Translations under genes and position numbers: made by a program
In this document: piece by piece, positions 1 through 9,040 of the stretch
Position numbering within the stretch: position 1 is the first letter of the stretch
How the letters are laid out: each line of letters begins with the position of its first letter
The notes under the pieces: model-generated
The model's database searches: none
What the model was told of the DNA's origin: nothing
The model's input: the letters and a program-made list of their open reading frames with translations, nothing else
Assembly (NCBI GenBank): GCA_022447555.1
Contig: JAKVBF010000001.1
Span: forward strand, 25,560 to 89,559
Origin: Mariniblastus sp.
GTDB lineage: Bacteria > Planctomycetota > Planctomycetia > Pirellulales > Pirellulaceae
Reading direction: 5' to 3'
DNA length: 64,000 bases

Positions 1-390
1 AAACTCGAGCTGGAAAAACGGCAACGCAGCGCTAAGGTTGAAGCAGCCCAGAAGGCCAGCGCGGACCGTTTGCGCCAAGCCGAACTGGAGAAGCAACAGC
101 GGAAAGCCAGTCGTTGGTCCGCCAGACAGGCAATTGTAGAAACGACGCGTCAAGCTGCTCTGGAACGTCAGCAGAAACTCGAGCTGGAAAAACGGCAACG
201 CAGCGCTAAGGTTGAAGCAGCCCAGAAGGCCAGCGCGGACCGTTTGCGCCAAATCGAACTGGAGAGGCAACGACGTAAAAATACAGCAGAACAACAACGC
301 CAAGCGGCGCTTGCACAGACTCGCCAGTCAGCAATTGAACGCCAGACAAAAATCGAGCTGGAAAAACGGCAACGAAATGCGAAACTGGAA
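1..390 (+). repeat. 174-bp (58-codon) in-frame tandem repeat inside the coiled-coil gene
   Basis: The sequence beginning 'aaactcgagctggaaaaacg' at base 1 recurs at 175, identical for 78 bases. A diverged third unit begins at 349 ('aaaatcgagctggaaaaacg'). Spacing is exactly 174 bp in both cases, so the frame is kept. The second halves of the units are more diverged. The array continues off the left edge. Confidence 0.85.
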
Positions 391-624
391 CAACAGAGAC
401 AAGCCATCGCCGACAGGAACCGGCGACGAACGGCTGAAATCCAGCAGCGGAAATTGACAGCAGAAAAGCAGCGGCAGATCGCTGCACAACAACAACGCGC
501 ACGTCAATCTGCGATTGAAAAGAAACGCCAACAAGTCGAACAGCAAAAGCGGCAGCAATCGACACCGTCCAAAAAAAGATCGGAACCCAAGAAGAAACGG
601 AACTCAGGGAAACCTGGTAAGTAA
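1..624 (+). CDS. Basic coiled-coil protein, C-terminal part (5' end outside window)
   Basis: The frame is open from base 1, so the gene starts upstream of the window and the TTG start given in the ORF track at 70 is only an internal codon. The visible 207 residues are almost entirely Lys, Arg, Gln, Glu and Ala with few hydrophobic residues, and contain no Pro or Gly until the last ~20 residues. This indicates one long charged helix or coiled coil. Motifs such as 'LELEKRQR' recur every 58 codons. The end is a Lys/Ser/Pro-rich basic tail ('PKKKRNSGKPGK'). No enzymatic motif is visible. Composition resembles TolA-like or cytoskeletal spacer proteins, but that is only a resemblance and no function is assigned. 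It converges with the gene at 731-1801. Confidence 0.75.
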   Translation, partial: KLELEKRQRSAKVEAAQKASADRLRQAELEKQQRKASRWSARQAIVETTRQAALERQQKLELEKRQRSAKVEAAQKASADRLRQIELERQRRKNTAEQQRQAALAQTRQSAIERQTKIELEKRQRNAKLEQQRQAIADRNRRRTAEIQQRKLTAEKQRQIAAQQQRARQSAIEKKRQQVEQQKRQQSTPSKKRSEPKKKRNSGKPGK

Positions 625-634
625 TCTTGCTTAT

Positions 635-701
635 GGGTGAAGCCCTTTTAGATGCCGGTTCCAACACCATTGGCCCAGCACTTTCTAAAGGGGCTTCAAC
701 C
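635..701. terminator. Inverted repeat between convergent genes, possible bidirectional terminator
   Basis: The arm at 635-651 (around 'gaagcccttttag') pairs with 685-701 ('ctaaaggggcttc') with one or two mismatches over 17 bases. The loop is about 33 nt. It lies between the stop of the coiled-coil gene (624) and the stop of the convergent gene (731). There is no clean T-run, so this is only a candidate. Confidence 0.3.
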
Positions 702-730
702 GGTCGAATCCATGAAATCGATCTAGGCCG

Positions 731-1801
731 TTATCGAATCAAAAAACCATGACGATGAGGGTCCGCGGGATCGATCCAATACTCGTTTCGGCCCGTAAAA
801 TAAGCTACACCGGTGACTTTCGGAATAATCGCTGGTTTGCTTCCCAATTCAATCTCCCTCAGTGCACAAACATCAAACGTCGTCCCCAAAATACTTTCGA
901 TGGTGATCGTTTGACCCAGCTCTATTTCACCGCGCGCGTGAAGAATAGCCGCTCGCCCGCTGACCCCGGTACCGGTCGGGCTCCGGTCCACTTCACCATC
1001 CGCAAAAACACAAACATTCCGACTGTGGTGGCGAGGGTCACGGGCAGATCCGTAAAAGACCGTCCCGTATAGAAAAGAGAGCTCCTCGTGCTCTGGATGG
1101 TTAATCTCACATTGCTGTTCAACTGCCACCTTGATTCTTCGGCCTACATCAATCAACTGCTCCACATTCTTTTTTGCCAAAGCAAAATCGAATTGCTCAA
1201 TGTCAACGTACGCATAGTAGGCCCCGCCATACGCTAAATCAAACTGAATCAGGCCCAGCGATCCAACATTAACTCGCTGATCAGCCATCGTCACAAATGC
1301 CGGCACATTCTCAAAGGAGACCGACGTTACCTGACCTCCCTTGACCGTCGCCGAAGCAGTGATCCTACCGGCCGGTGAATCGATCTTTACTGTTGTGATT
1401 GGCTCGACAGCCGGCACCCACTCGGATTCCACCACTAATTTAGTCACGGCGATAATGCCGTGCCCACACATCGAGCTATATCCTTCATTATGGAGAAACA
1501 AGACCCCAAAATCAGCCTGGTCCCCCATAAACTTCTCATTCGGAGGGGTCAGAATACACCCATACATGTCTGCGTGACCACGAGGCTCCCACATCAAAAG
1601 TGTTCTCAAATGTTCCAGTTGACTTTTGCAATATTCGCGTCGTTGGATCACGTTTTTACCGGGAATTTCAGGGGCACCCGATACAAGAATTCGAAGAGGC
1701 TCTCCCGCCGTATGCATGTCGACCGTAACGACCTGATTCCACCCCTCATCAGGCTTGAACGCACTCAATTTTTCTGCCCATCTAAGGCGATCGAACGACA
1801 T
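731..1801 (-). CDS. Proline racemase family protein, probable trans-3-hydroxy-L-proline dehydratase
   Basis: At 356 aa this matches the proline racemase/hydroxyproline epimerase family in length. The N-terminal 'VDMHTAGEPLR' and the first catalytic motif 'MCGHG' (Cys112) are present. The second catalytic site, normally 'DRSPCGTG', reads 'DRSPTGTG', so Cys is replaced by Thr (Thr276). In this family the Cys/Cys pair marks racemases and epimerases, whereas Cys/Thr is the signature of trans-3-hydroxy-L-proline dehydratase (as in human L3HYPDH), which dehydrates to pyrroline-2-carboxylate. The assignment is by residue pattern and has not been tested. It is likely cytosolic. It lies 24 nt downstream of the 308-aa gene on the same strand and could be co-transcribed with it. 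Confidence 0.85.
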   Translation of the reverse strand: MSFDRLRWAEKLSAFKPDEGWNQVVTVDMHTAGEPLRILVSGAPEIPGKNVIQRREYCKSQLEHLRTLLMWEPRGHADMYGCILTPPNEKFMGDQADFGVLFLHNEGYSSMCGHGIIAVTKLVVESEWVPAVEPITTVKIDSPAGRITASATVKGGQVTSVSFENVPAFVTMADQRVNVGSLGLIQFDLAYGGAYYAYVDIEQFDFALAKKNVEQLIDVGRRIKVAVEQQCEINHPEHEELSFLYGTVFYGSARDPRHHSRNVCVFADGEVDRSPTGTGVSGRAAILHARGEIELGQTITIESILGTTFDVCALREIELGSKPAIIPKVTGVAYFTGRNEYWIDPADPHRHGFLIR

Positions 1802-1825
1802 CTTTATCCCACTTGTTTTATATTC

Positions 1826-2752
1826 CTATCTATTGAGTTCTATCCATTGACCTTTTAGAAATTTAGAACGACGTGGATTAAACTCTGTGATGTTAGAAAA
1901 AGTAGGAAGTAAATCCGTTCGAACATCGTAATCTGCCGATTGCACCGCCCAAGATCCGAGTCGGTTTGTTGGCGGTAATGCGGCTTGGCTGGTCAACAAT
2001 TCGACTTCAATTTGAAGCAGTCGCTCCAGTTGAATCGATGACGGCTCGCCCGCCTCCAACATACGACCCACGTCATCCCAGCTGCAAAGATCCGACCAAT
2101 GATTCCAAGCTTTCTTAATGACATCGCGATTCCATAGCTCTGTTCCCCGCTCCCGATCACCCGTTCGCACTGCCTTAACCAACTCCAAAAGCTGGTTCTT
2201 AGTTTCTTCTTCAATTTCCATTGGGTCTTCTCTCAACTCGTCAACTTTCTGAACGTTCCTCAACTGGTGTAAAAAAGCCAGTTTGTAAAAGGCGCGGCGT
2301 TCGCTTTCGGTCCGGGCCAAAGAAATAAGATTCCGAATCGAGCTATCTCTTAATTCAGGGTAACCTCGTATCTTGATCTCTTGGTCAGCCCAATAGGCAA
2401 CAATCAAAAACAGGCGTATTGCCAAATCTCTGGCTTGCTGGTCGGTACTCTGTCCTGCAAGCTCTTCGGCATAATCTCGATAGTCATACAAATTTTCAAT
2501 ATTAAGTTGAGATAATCGAACGTCGTCAACAGTCACAACCAAAGCTGCAATCTCCTCGTGCGAAAACCATCTACCTTCGGTGGGCAACGTGGCGCGAGAT
2601 CGAAACAAAACACCCTGCTCGGATTGCTTGACCACCTTGCCAAAAATATGCCGGTGCTTACCGGAGTCATTCCAGACCAGCAAATCTGCATGCACCAAAG
2701 AAGTCTGGAAAATCAGGAGGAGGATCCCGGTGCAAACGAGGGGCTTAGCCAC
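1826..2752 (-). CDS. Secreted protein of unknown function, last gene of the ExbB/ExbD operon
   Basis: 308 aa with a clear signal peptide (hydrophobic 'ILLLIFQTSLVHA' ending in an Ala-x-Ala-like site near residue 22), so periplasmic or exported. The mature N-terminus ('LLVWNDSGKHRHIFGKVV') looks like a small beta-rich segment. The rest is helical and charged, without a recognised motif. The start codon lies inside the end of the 930-aa gene (8-nt overlap), which implies translational coupling. I do not recognise the family. The function is presumably linked to the neighbouring ExbB/ExbD proton channel, as an inference from context. Confidence 0.75.
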   Translation of the reverse strand: MAKPLVCTGILLLIFQTSLVHADLLVWNDSGKHRHIFGKVVKQSEQGVLFRSRATLPTEGRWFSHEEIAALVVTVDDVRLSQLNIENLYDYRDYAEELAGQSTDQQARDLAIRLFLIVAYWADQEIKIRGYPELRDSSIRNLISLARTESERRAFYKLAFLHQLRNVQKVDELREDPMEIEEETKNQLLELVKAVRTGDRERGTELWNRDVIKKAWNHWSDLCSWDDVGRMLEAGEPSSIQLERLLQIEVELLTSQAALPPTNRLGSWAVQSADYDVRTDLLPTFSNITEFNPRRSKFLKGQWIELNR

Positions 2753-5537
2753 GGGCCTTCTCCTGCAATTCGCTTGTTTTTTCCTTTCGCAGTAGGGCTG
2801 CCAGCTTCCACAAGAAAAACTCCGTGATTAACAGACGCCGATCATTGGACGCGTTTTTTTTCATCGACGCGTAATAAACGGGCAAAAGCGATTCAACTTC
2901 CTCCGCGCGACCAGAACCGCAAGCCCTTAATTCCGCACCCAAAAAATCAATCAAAAGCTGATTCAATACGACCGCCCGAACGATCGGAGGTCCATTGTCT
3001 GCAATGGCCAAGCCCCTCAAAGATCGGAGCCTTCCGGGTTCATCCTCCGACGAAGCATACAAACCGGCCAGGGCTTCCGAATAGCCACCTGACGGGCTGA
3101 ACGTATTTCCTGACCATCGATCCAAAATCGACACTCTCATCGCAAAGGCATCCTCTTGATAACGGCCTAACTGTTCCCAGGCGAACGCCACATTCGTCTC
3201 GCCATCTTTTTCCGCACTGGCCACCAAATCAACGCGACTTTGTAAAATCCCCAATGCATATATTACCAGTGAGTGCTGAACACACTGCCGCCACCTTTCC
3301 GGAGGATCCAACTTACAATCTTGATCCGTCAACAGCCGATAGATGGTCAATACACGGTCTGATTGTCCAGAAAAATTGCCGACCCAATCGGCTGTTGCCA
3401 GATGCATATTGGGTAGATGCGAAAACTTGGGCAACAAGCCCTCGATCATCAACCATTCTTTAAGTTCGGAGGGCGCCAGGGCATAGTCTGCCAGAACCGC
3501 GGCTTCCTCATAAGAGAAATCTCGAAACCGCGACGCGATATCGGCCAAGGCAGAAAACGCTGACGTGCGTACCGCCAGTCGATCCGTTCCTAAACTTAAC
3601 TTCAATCGCTCGAATGCGCGCTTCTTTTCACGAATTTCCGAAGGCGTGGGACCCTTAGCCAGGGGCGGGGCGATTTGACCACGTGATTCTAATCGAGGCA
3701 CCCCCTCTCGTAACAACTCTTTGAGCAGCGGATGATCTTGTGCCGTCTTCAGCTCCGCAATGTATGCCAATGAAAGATTCGAAGAATAGGTCAACCGCGC
3801 AATCAATTCTGGAGAAACCCTCGTTTTCTCTATCGCCAAAGTCTCTAAAGGCAATTCAAATTGATCGATTTGCGGATTTGTCAAAACGATTGGGAATCGA
3901 ACAAGACGATAGGCTGATCGGACTTCATTCAAACGTTCTCGTTTCTCAGCAGGTTCATCACCGATGATTGAAACATCAAGCCGTTTTACCAGCTCGCCGG
4001 CGATAAAATCAGCGGCAGTCTGATTGTCCATCTGAATCAATCGATCGATCCATTGAATGGCTTGAGACTGATTAGAGGATGCAATCAGCTCCGCGAGTGT
4101 CTTTTGGATCGTCTTCCAATGATTCATATCGTTATCCAACATGGTCAACACGGCCGTAGAACGAACTTGAAAAAAAATCTCTGGATCTAACATTGGGCGC
4201 GTCACCGCCGACAGATGATCAACCAGGGCTGCACTTTCACTCGGGGACCGGTAACTCATATGGACCAACTGATTCCACAAATCCAGAGCCAGTTCTCGGT
4301 TCGCTTTGGCAACGAATACAGCCCGTTTCATTCCATCGGGCAAAAGACCAAGAAAACGCAACGCCAAGTCTCGCGCGGGCTCCAGTCGTGATGAAGTAGA
4401 TTCCTCTCTGATTTCGACCGAATCGTATAACACGGCGGAGAGTAGACGAATGGCCCCAAAGCCCTCCACCACTTGGCGTGCGGTAACGAAATCTGGCTGT
4501 GAAACTCTATCAAGCGATTTTTCCAAAGACTGCAAAACACAATCTTCGACCTCCGGCTCGGCCGCCGCAAAGTAAATCAACGCCACCAAATGGTTGACTG
4601 AATCGGCATTTTGAGGTTCCAGTTTGGCTAGTTCGATTAAACGCCTTAATCCCGAAAGTCGCCGTTCCCCGTCCGCAGACAACATCGAAGTCTCGATGCT
4701 GGCAAAATGGGAACTCTTAATCTGAGCGGAGGCCTTCGCCAAAGATTCGCTCCACCCAGTCGGTTTTTCAGATCGCGACAAGCCAGAAACATCCCCCGCC
4801 ATGTCCGGAGCAAACCCATGTGGGCGGGCCGTTGGAAACCAGACCATCTGCCACGCCAACATCATCAGCGAAAGGGCAGCCATGCAAACGATCGCACCTA
4901 TGATAGGCCACCGCCAAGTTTTCGGCAGCCACTTAGACCTTGTGTTATCAGCAAGAGTTTGCTGGATCCGCTGATCAACGGTCTCGCGATCCAAACCCCA
5001 TTGTTCTCCGATACGGTAAAGTTCTCTCAACTGAGCCGGCTCAACCCCCTGCTGAGACCCCAACGTATCCACTATCAAACGATTGCCGAACCACACAGCA
5101 TCGGCTTCGGCAATGCGTCCGATACCGAGTTGCTCGGAAGTCGTTTGGATCAGCTCATGCGCGCGAACTTCCTGAATCTGATATTTTCTCGCGGCGAGAT
5201 CGAGCGCCCGGTTTTCAATCGCTATACTGAGTACTCGCCCTTGAAAAGGCTTAAACTCTCTCTGCAAAAAATCGACGAATGAACGCTCCCAATGATTGAG
5301 GGCTTCCGAAAATTTTGCAGTGCCCTGCAACGTCTCGATGGCCTGATGGAATTGTTGGGAAGTCAATTCCAACCGCACCGCTAGGGATTGAAGCCGCAAT
5401 CGACAGGATTCACTCAACCCCCGCTCCGCAGCAATGATTGCCCCGGCTTGACGTAAAAATAACCGCAAGCGAGGGTCCACAGGCTGATTTTCTGCGTGCC
5501 CAGAATCTTGAGTTTCTGATCCATGCTCTCTTTTCAT
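2745..5537 (-). CDS. Large single-span membrane protein with helical repeats, unknown function
   Basis: 930 aa. Residues 1-205 are soluble and contain three loosely similar helical blocks (around 25-70, 100-140 and 150-195), each with a hydrophobic helix followed by a 'gL...' turn and a second helix. One transmembrane helix spans about 209-233 ('PIIGAIVCMAALSLMMLAWQ'). The long remainder (235-930) is helical and rich in Leu/Ala/Glu, compatible with TPR or HEAT-like repeats. It starts 3 nt after the stop of the 854-aa gene and overlaps the next gene by 8 nt, so it is embedded in one operon. No catalytic motif is seen. A scaffold role in an ExbB/ExbD-powered envelope complex is a context inference. 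Confidence 0.75.
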   Translation of the reverse strand: MKREHGSETQDSGHAENQPVDPRLRLFLRQAGAIIAAERGLSESCRLRLQSLAVRLELTSQQFHQAIETLQGTAKFSEALNHWERSFVDFLQREFKPFQGRVLSIAIENRALDLAARKYQIQEVRAHELIQTTSEQLGIGRIAEADAVWFGNRLIVDTLGSQQGVEPAQLRELYRIGEQWGLDRETVDQRIQQTLADNTRSKWLPKTWRWPIIGAIVCMAALSLMMLAWQMVWFPTARPHGFAPDMAGDVSGLSRSEKPTGWSESLAKASAQIKSSHFASIETSMLSADGERRLSGLRRLIELAKLEPQNADSVNHLVALIYFAAAEPEVEDCVLQSLEKSLDRVSQPDFVTARQVVEGFGAIRLLSAVLYDSVEIREESTSSRLEPARDLALRFLGLLPDGMKRAVFVAKANRELALDLWNQLVHMSYRSPSESAALVDHLSAVTRPMLDPEIFFQVRSTAVLTMLDNDMNHWKTIQKTLAELIASSNQSQAIQWIDRLIQMDNQTAADFIAGELVKRLDVSIIGDEPAEKRERLNEVRSAYRLVRFPIVLTNPQIDQFELPLETLAIEKTRVSPELIARLTYSSNLSLAYIAELKTAQDHPLLKELLREGVPRLESRGQIAPPLAKGPTPSEIREKKRAFERLKLSLGTDRLAVRTSAFSALADIASRFRDFSYEEAAVLADYALAPSELKEWLMIEGLLPKFSHLPNMHLATADWVGNFSGQSDRVLTIYRLLTDQDCKLDPPERWRQCVQHSLVIYALGILQSRVDLVASAEKDGETNVAFAWEQLGRYQEDAFAMRVSILDRWSGNTFSPSGGYSEALAGLYASSEDEPGRLRSLRGLAIADNGPPIVRAVVLNQLLIDFLGAELRACGSGRAEEVESLLPVYYASMKKNASNDRRLLITEFFLWKLAALLRKEKTSELQEKARG

Positions 5538-5540
5538 GAG

Positions 5541-8105
5541 TCAATGCTCCCTTTCCAATTCTTTCGAAAGAGACTGATATCTCATGGTCCATGAATCCGA
5601 CATTTGCGGACTCAGATGCATCGTCTGCTGTAGCACACTTCTGGCGTTTGGATCTCCTGTTTTCCATAAACAACGGCTTAGTTCGTACTTGGACTCATAC
5701 CAAAGCTCTGAACCTGGCTCCACGCCATTAGCCAGGGTTCGCCACAAAGGCAAACCCGATCGGAATTGTTCTCTTTGGCTTTTTAATCTAGCGAGCGCGA
5801 CAAGATACCTCTTGCGGTTGGGGAAGACTTGGATCAAGCGAGTAAGGCACTCATCCGCCTGCTCCAATTGGCCAGCCCTCGCATAAAATTCGCTTAAGCG
5901 GAATAAAGTCACACGACTGTTTTTAGAATTCATTAACCTATTCGGCTCAATGCCCACGACCTCTGACAAGCGGCGCAGGTCCGCAATTGCGATAGCCACC
6001 TCTGACAAGCTCAACTCAGCCGCCGAACCATAATTCTGCGCTAAGTAGATTAATGCCGACTTTTCATAGGTTGTGCGCTCAGATCCCTTAAGTAACTGCC
6101 TCGCAAATTGACTGGCGGCAGCCTGATCCCCTCGTTTTTCTGCAAACCTCAAGTTGTAATACGCTAACTGCTGAGCCTCTCTCTGATTGCCCTCTAATTC
6201 CTCAATCAGTTGGCTCGCCCGACCTAAAAATGACAAGGGATCTGACGTCTCCCGCTCGACTCTCAACATCGCATCTAAAACCCAAAATGTGGAACGCAAA
6301 CACTGAGCCTTAGTGGCTGTGGTGGAATCTTGCAACTCTCGGTCGTAACCACACAGCTGCCGCAGTGCACGCATTCCCATGGTACTATCTTCTTGATACC
6401 GTTGCTTAAAGAAACGGTATTGATGCCGCACCACTTCAAGCTGAACCTGACTGTAATACACGTCGCTACGGGGTATCGATTTAAGCTTGCTAATCGCTTG
6501 CTGGGGATCCATTGCATTGTACAAAAGACGGCGACTCTGAAATTCAACCCGCTGCGTGTAAAGACTTTGCGGGAACCAATCGAAAAACCGATCCAGAACC
6601 GCCATCGCTTCACTTGTCGTCCGAGGGTTTGACATAGCGATGGCTGCGAGTCCGCGACATTGCATCCACATCGCCTCGGAGGCCAACTCGGGTGATTCGT
6701 ATCGCAACTGGCGGGCCACCTCCTCAAACCGAACCGTAGCCTCTTTTAACTTCCCCTTTCGAAAATCGATCGACGCAATAAGAAATTGACACCTAGCTAA
6801 GTCGGTTTCGGGTGTCGAATCATCTGCGGCTTCCAAAGCATCGCGCAAAGACTGGTCAGCCAAATCAATGCCTCCGTGGCCTCGCTCCGCTTGGTAAAAG
6901 TGGAAACTACCTTGAGCCCAACTGCCAAGAAACTGGCTATTCTTCCAATGTTTTGGCCGCTCTTTGATGATCGGAACCAGGCTGCCAAACTCCCTCGCCC
7001 GCAAGAGGCCGAGTACACTCCGGTCAAGCAGTGCGTCCGAAATTCCTGGTGCTGGAGAACGGGCTGCAACGCTTGATCGATAAGTTGCAAGCCATAACCC
7101 ACGCTGCTGTCTTGGACTCAAACTCGCTACGTCCAAGGTTTGGATGTAGGCGTTAACGCTGCCCCACTGACGCGCCAAAACCATAGATTCTAACCGCCAT
7201 ACGGGTAGTTGCTCTTTCGCGGATCGAGCCCCCGTCATTCCCTCTAGGACGGAAAAACAAAAATCGCTTTCTTCACGACTTCCCTTGGCCCTAAACACCA
7301 TGGCCAAACCGAGCAATGCTTGGAATTGCCAGGACGTTTCCAGATCGAACCACTGCTTTCCAATCGACGTTATCGATCCCTCTGCGGGCATCTCTAGAAA
7401 ACGACGGAAATGATCCTCCGACTTAAGCAGCCAAGGAGAGGTTTCATCCTCTGAAACGCCTAGGAAATAGGCGGTCCAACCTAGAAGATACTGGCAATGC
7501 GAAATCCGCCCCTCTGACGTAGCCAACAAGCTATTTTTTCTGGCGATCTCAACTTGATTCAATTCCGGAAGCAGCTGCAAAGAAAGGAACTCGCGGTCCA
7601 ACCTTTGATATAGGGATCCCAAATCAAAACGCACTTCCTTAAGCTCTCCGATCACCTGAGAACGTAGCTCGGGTGGTCGGCCCCCAAACCACCAATCATG
7701 GAAGTCTCGCTCCACTCGCTGATAACGAGCATGTTGAATGGCTAGATCCAACCCTTCTGCGGCAATCGTCGGATAATCCCTAAGCAGCGACTCGGCCCGC
7801 TTCAGCAATCCCGGGTCGTTATCACTCCATCGTTCGGCTAATAAACCTGCTTGATAAAGTCGCCCCAACCGCTGAATGAGTAACCCCTGTTTTTTGGGTT
7901 CCGATTCACGAGACAATTGCATTTCAACTTCAACGATCAACAGTCGATCCAGGCCTCGAGATTCGAGAAATTGCTCCAACAAAACACTTTCACCGGCAAG
8001 TCGCTCATCTGATTGATGAGCAGCCGTCGCGCTGACAAGGTTACACAAACCTATCACCAGGAAAGCCTGTAACGAAATTTCGACAATCCAATCCACCCGT
8101 GGCAT
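5541..8105 (-). CDS. Large exported helical-repeat (TPR-like) protein
   Basis: 854 aa from the ATG at 8105. The ORF-track start at 8162 would overlap the ExbD gene by 56 nt, while the internal Met ('MPRVDWIVEISLQAF') begins one base after the ExbD stop and directly precedes a hydrophobic signal segment ('LQAFLVIGLCNLVSATAA'). The mature protein is nearly all helical, with repeated pairs such as 'ALAGLG..' and 'LSEFYARAGQLEQADECLTR', typical of tetratricopeptide repeats, especially in the C-terminal half. TPR proteins next to ExbB/ExbD pairs are common in planctomycetes and delta-proteobacteria. It probably acts as a periplasmic or envelope protein-interaction platform, which is an inference. 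Confidence 0.8.
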   Translation of the reverse strand: MPRVDWIVEISLQAFLVIGLCNLVSATAAHQSDERLAGESVLLEQFLESRGLDRLLIVEVEMQLSRESEPKKQGLLIQRLGRLYQAGLLAERWSDNDPGLLKRAESLLRDYPTIAAEGLDLAIQHARYQRVERDFHDWWFGGRPPELRSQVIGELKEVRFDLGSLYQRLDREFLSLQLLPELNQVEIARKNSLLATSEGRISHCQYLLGWTAYFLGVSEDETSPWLLKSEDHFRRFLEMPAEGSITSIGKQWFDLETSWQFQALLGLAMVFRAKGSREESDFCFSVLEGMTGARSAKEQLPVWRLESMVLARQWGSVNAYIQTLDVASLSPRQQRGLWLATYRSSVAARSPAPGISDALLDRSVLGLLRAREFGSLVPIIKERPKHWKNSQFLGSWAQGSFHFYQAERGHGGIDLADQSLRDALEAADDSTPETDLARCQFLIASIDFRKGKLKEATVRFEEVARQLRYESPELASEAMWMQCRGLAAIAMSNPRTTSEAMAVLDRFFDWFPQSLYTQRVEFQSRRLLYNAMDPQQAISKLKSIPRSDVYYSQVQLEVVRHQYRFFKQRYQEDSTMGMRALRQLCGYDRELQDSTTATKAQCLRSTFWVLDAMLRVERETSDPLSFLGRASQLIEELEGNQREAQQLAYYNLRFAEKRGDQAAASQFARQLLKGSERTTYEKSALIYLAQNYGSAAELSLSEVAIAIADLRRLSEVVGIEPNRLMNSKNSRVTLFRLSEFYARAGQLEQADECLTRLIQVFPNRKRYLVALARLKSQREQFRSGLPLWRTLANGVEPGSELWYESKYELSRCLWKTGDPNARSVLQQTMHLSPQMSDSWTMRYQSLSKELEREH

Positions 8106-8106
8106 C

Positions 8107-8532
8107 TTAATCCCCCGGTACATAGACAACCGACTGAAAACCAGTTGTCTTGCACAGATCAATCACCTTAGCCACTTTTTCAAATGGAACACCATCCGAA
8201 ACGCGAATGAAAGACCCATGTTTTTTATGTTGAAATCCTCTCAATGGCGCTTCAAGATCCCTCAGATCGACTGTTTTGATAGCGCCTAACTGAAATAGCG
8301 TTCGACCATTCAAGTCACTGATCTGAATCACAGCAGGCTGTAAGTCAGGCTGTTGCAGCGCCCCCGTAGCACCCGGCTTGTGAATGTCTGCCAAGATCTG
8401 TCGCTCTGGCTGTACAAAGGTTGCCGTAACTAAAAAAAAGATCAATAGTAAAAAGACCACATCGATCATGCTGGTCATCGACAGCTCAATCTTGGCGTGC
8501 TCGCGAATTGGACGTTTATTGCTAAGTTTCAT
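8107..8532 (-). CDS. exbD: ExbD/TolR family proton-channel subunit (second copy)
   Basis: 141 aa. It has the family layout: a short basic cytoplasmic tail, one transmembrane helix with the conserved Asp ('MTSMIDVVFLLLIFFLVTATF') and a periplasmic domain of about 95 residues. In the ExbB-ExbD and TolQ-TolR motors this Asp takes part in proton translocation. It lies 14 nt downstream of another exbD paralogue and 1 nt before the TPR-like gene, so it is operonic. Two different ExbD proteins suggest a mixed dimer in the pore or two alternative partners, as an inference. Confidence 0.92.
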   Translation of the reverse strand: MKLSNKRPIREHAKIELSMTSMIDVVFLLLIFFLVTATFVQPERQILADIHKPGATGALQQPDLQPAVIQISDLNGRTLFQLGAIKTVDLRDLEAPLRGFQHKKHGSFIRVSDGVPFEKVAKVIDLCKTTGFQSVVYVPGD

Positions 8533-8546
8533 AATCGTATCTGCTG

Positions 8547-8963
8547 TTACTCACCCGCGACTGCCGCGTAAACTTGACTGAACCCTAAATCGCTTAGCTG
8601 TCGGATCAAACCATTGACATGCTCTGCAGGGCAACGTCGATCACATCGCAATTCAATCCGAACTTGCGTCGGATCGTTAGCCTTCGATCCAAGCAACTGT
8701 TCTAACGCCCGCGCGGTTCGATCCAGTGTATATTGTTCGCCCGATAATATGATTTTTCCATCGGAGTCCATATTAATGGTGACGGTTGCAGGTGATGATT
8801 TTTCAGCGACACCATCGACACGCGCCAAAGACAGCGGGTGTTCTGCAACTCGATTAATTTGAGAAACCGTAAGAAAAAAGATGATTAGCAAGAAGACAAT
8901 GTCGATCATTGGGGTCATAACAAACCCAGTTGAGTGATCGCGTTTTGTCTTACTAAGCTTCAT
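8547..8963 (-). CDS. exbD: ExbD/TolR family proton-channel subunit (first copy)
   Basis: 138 aa. Same architecture as its neighbour: 'MTPMIDIVFLLIIFFLTVSQI' is the single membrane helix with the proton-carrying Asp, followed by a periplasmic domain containing a Cys pair ('LRCDRRCPAEH'). The MKLSK start is shared with the second copy (MKLSN), pointing to a local duplication followed by divergence. It follows exbB by 77 nt and would couple the proton motive force to an envelope process with ExbB. The periplasmic Cys pair is absent from the second copy. Confidence 0.92.
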   Translation of the reverse strand: MKLSKTKRDHSTGFVMTPMIDIVFLLIIFFLTVSQINRVAEHPLSLARVDGVAEKSSPATVTINMDSDGKIILSGEQYTLDRTARALEQLLGSKANDPTQVRIELRCDRRCPAEHVNGLIRQLSDLGFSQVYAAVAGE

Positions 8964-9040
8964 AATCTGCCATTCACCCGTTTCTCATCCACGTTTAGCC
9001 CACCACCGATCCGCTCCATTCAAGCCATCGCTTGGAAACT

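Noticed and set aside
206-670. 154-aa minus-strand ORF antisense to the coiled-coil gene
   Set aside because: It mirrors the repeats of the sense gene, has no signal or motif, and lies opposite a long strongly biased coding frame.
4707-5282. 191-aa plus-strand ORF opposite the 930-aa gene
   Set aside because: Basic, Arg/Pro-rich shadow translation within a well-supported minus-strand gene.
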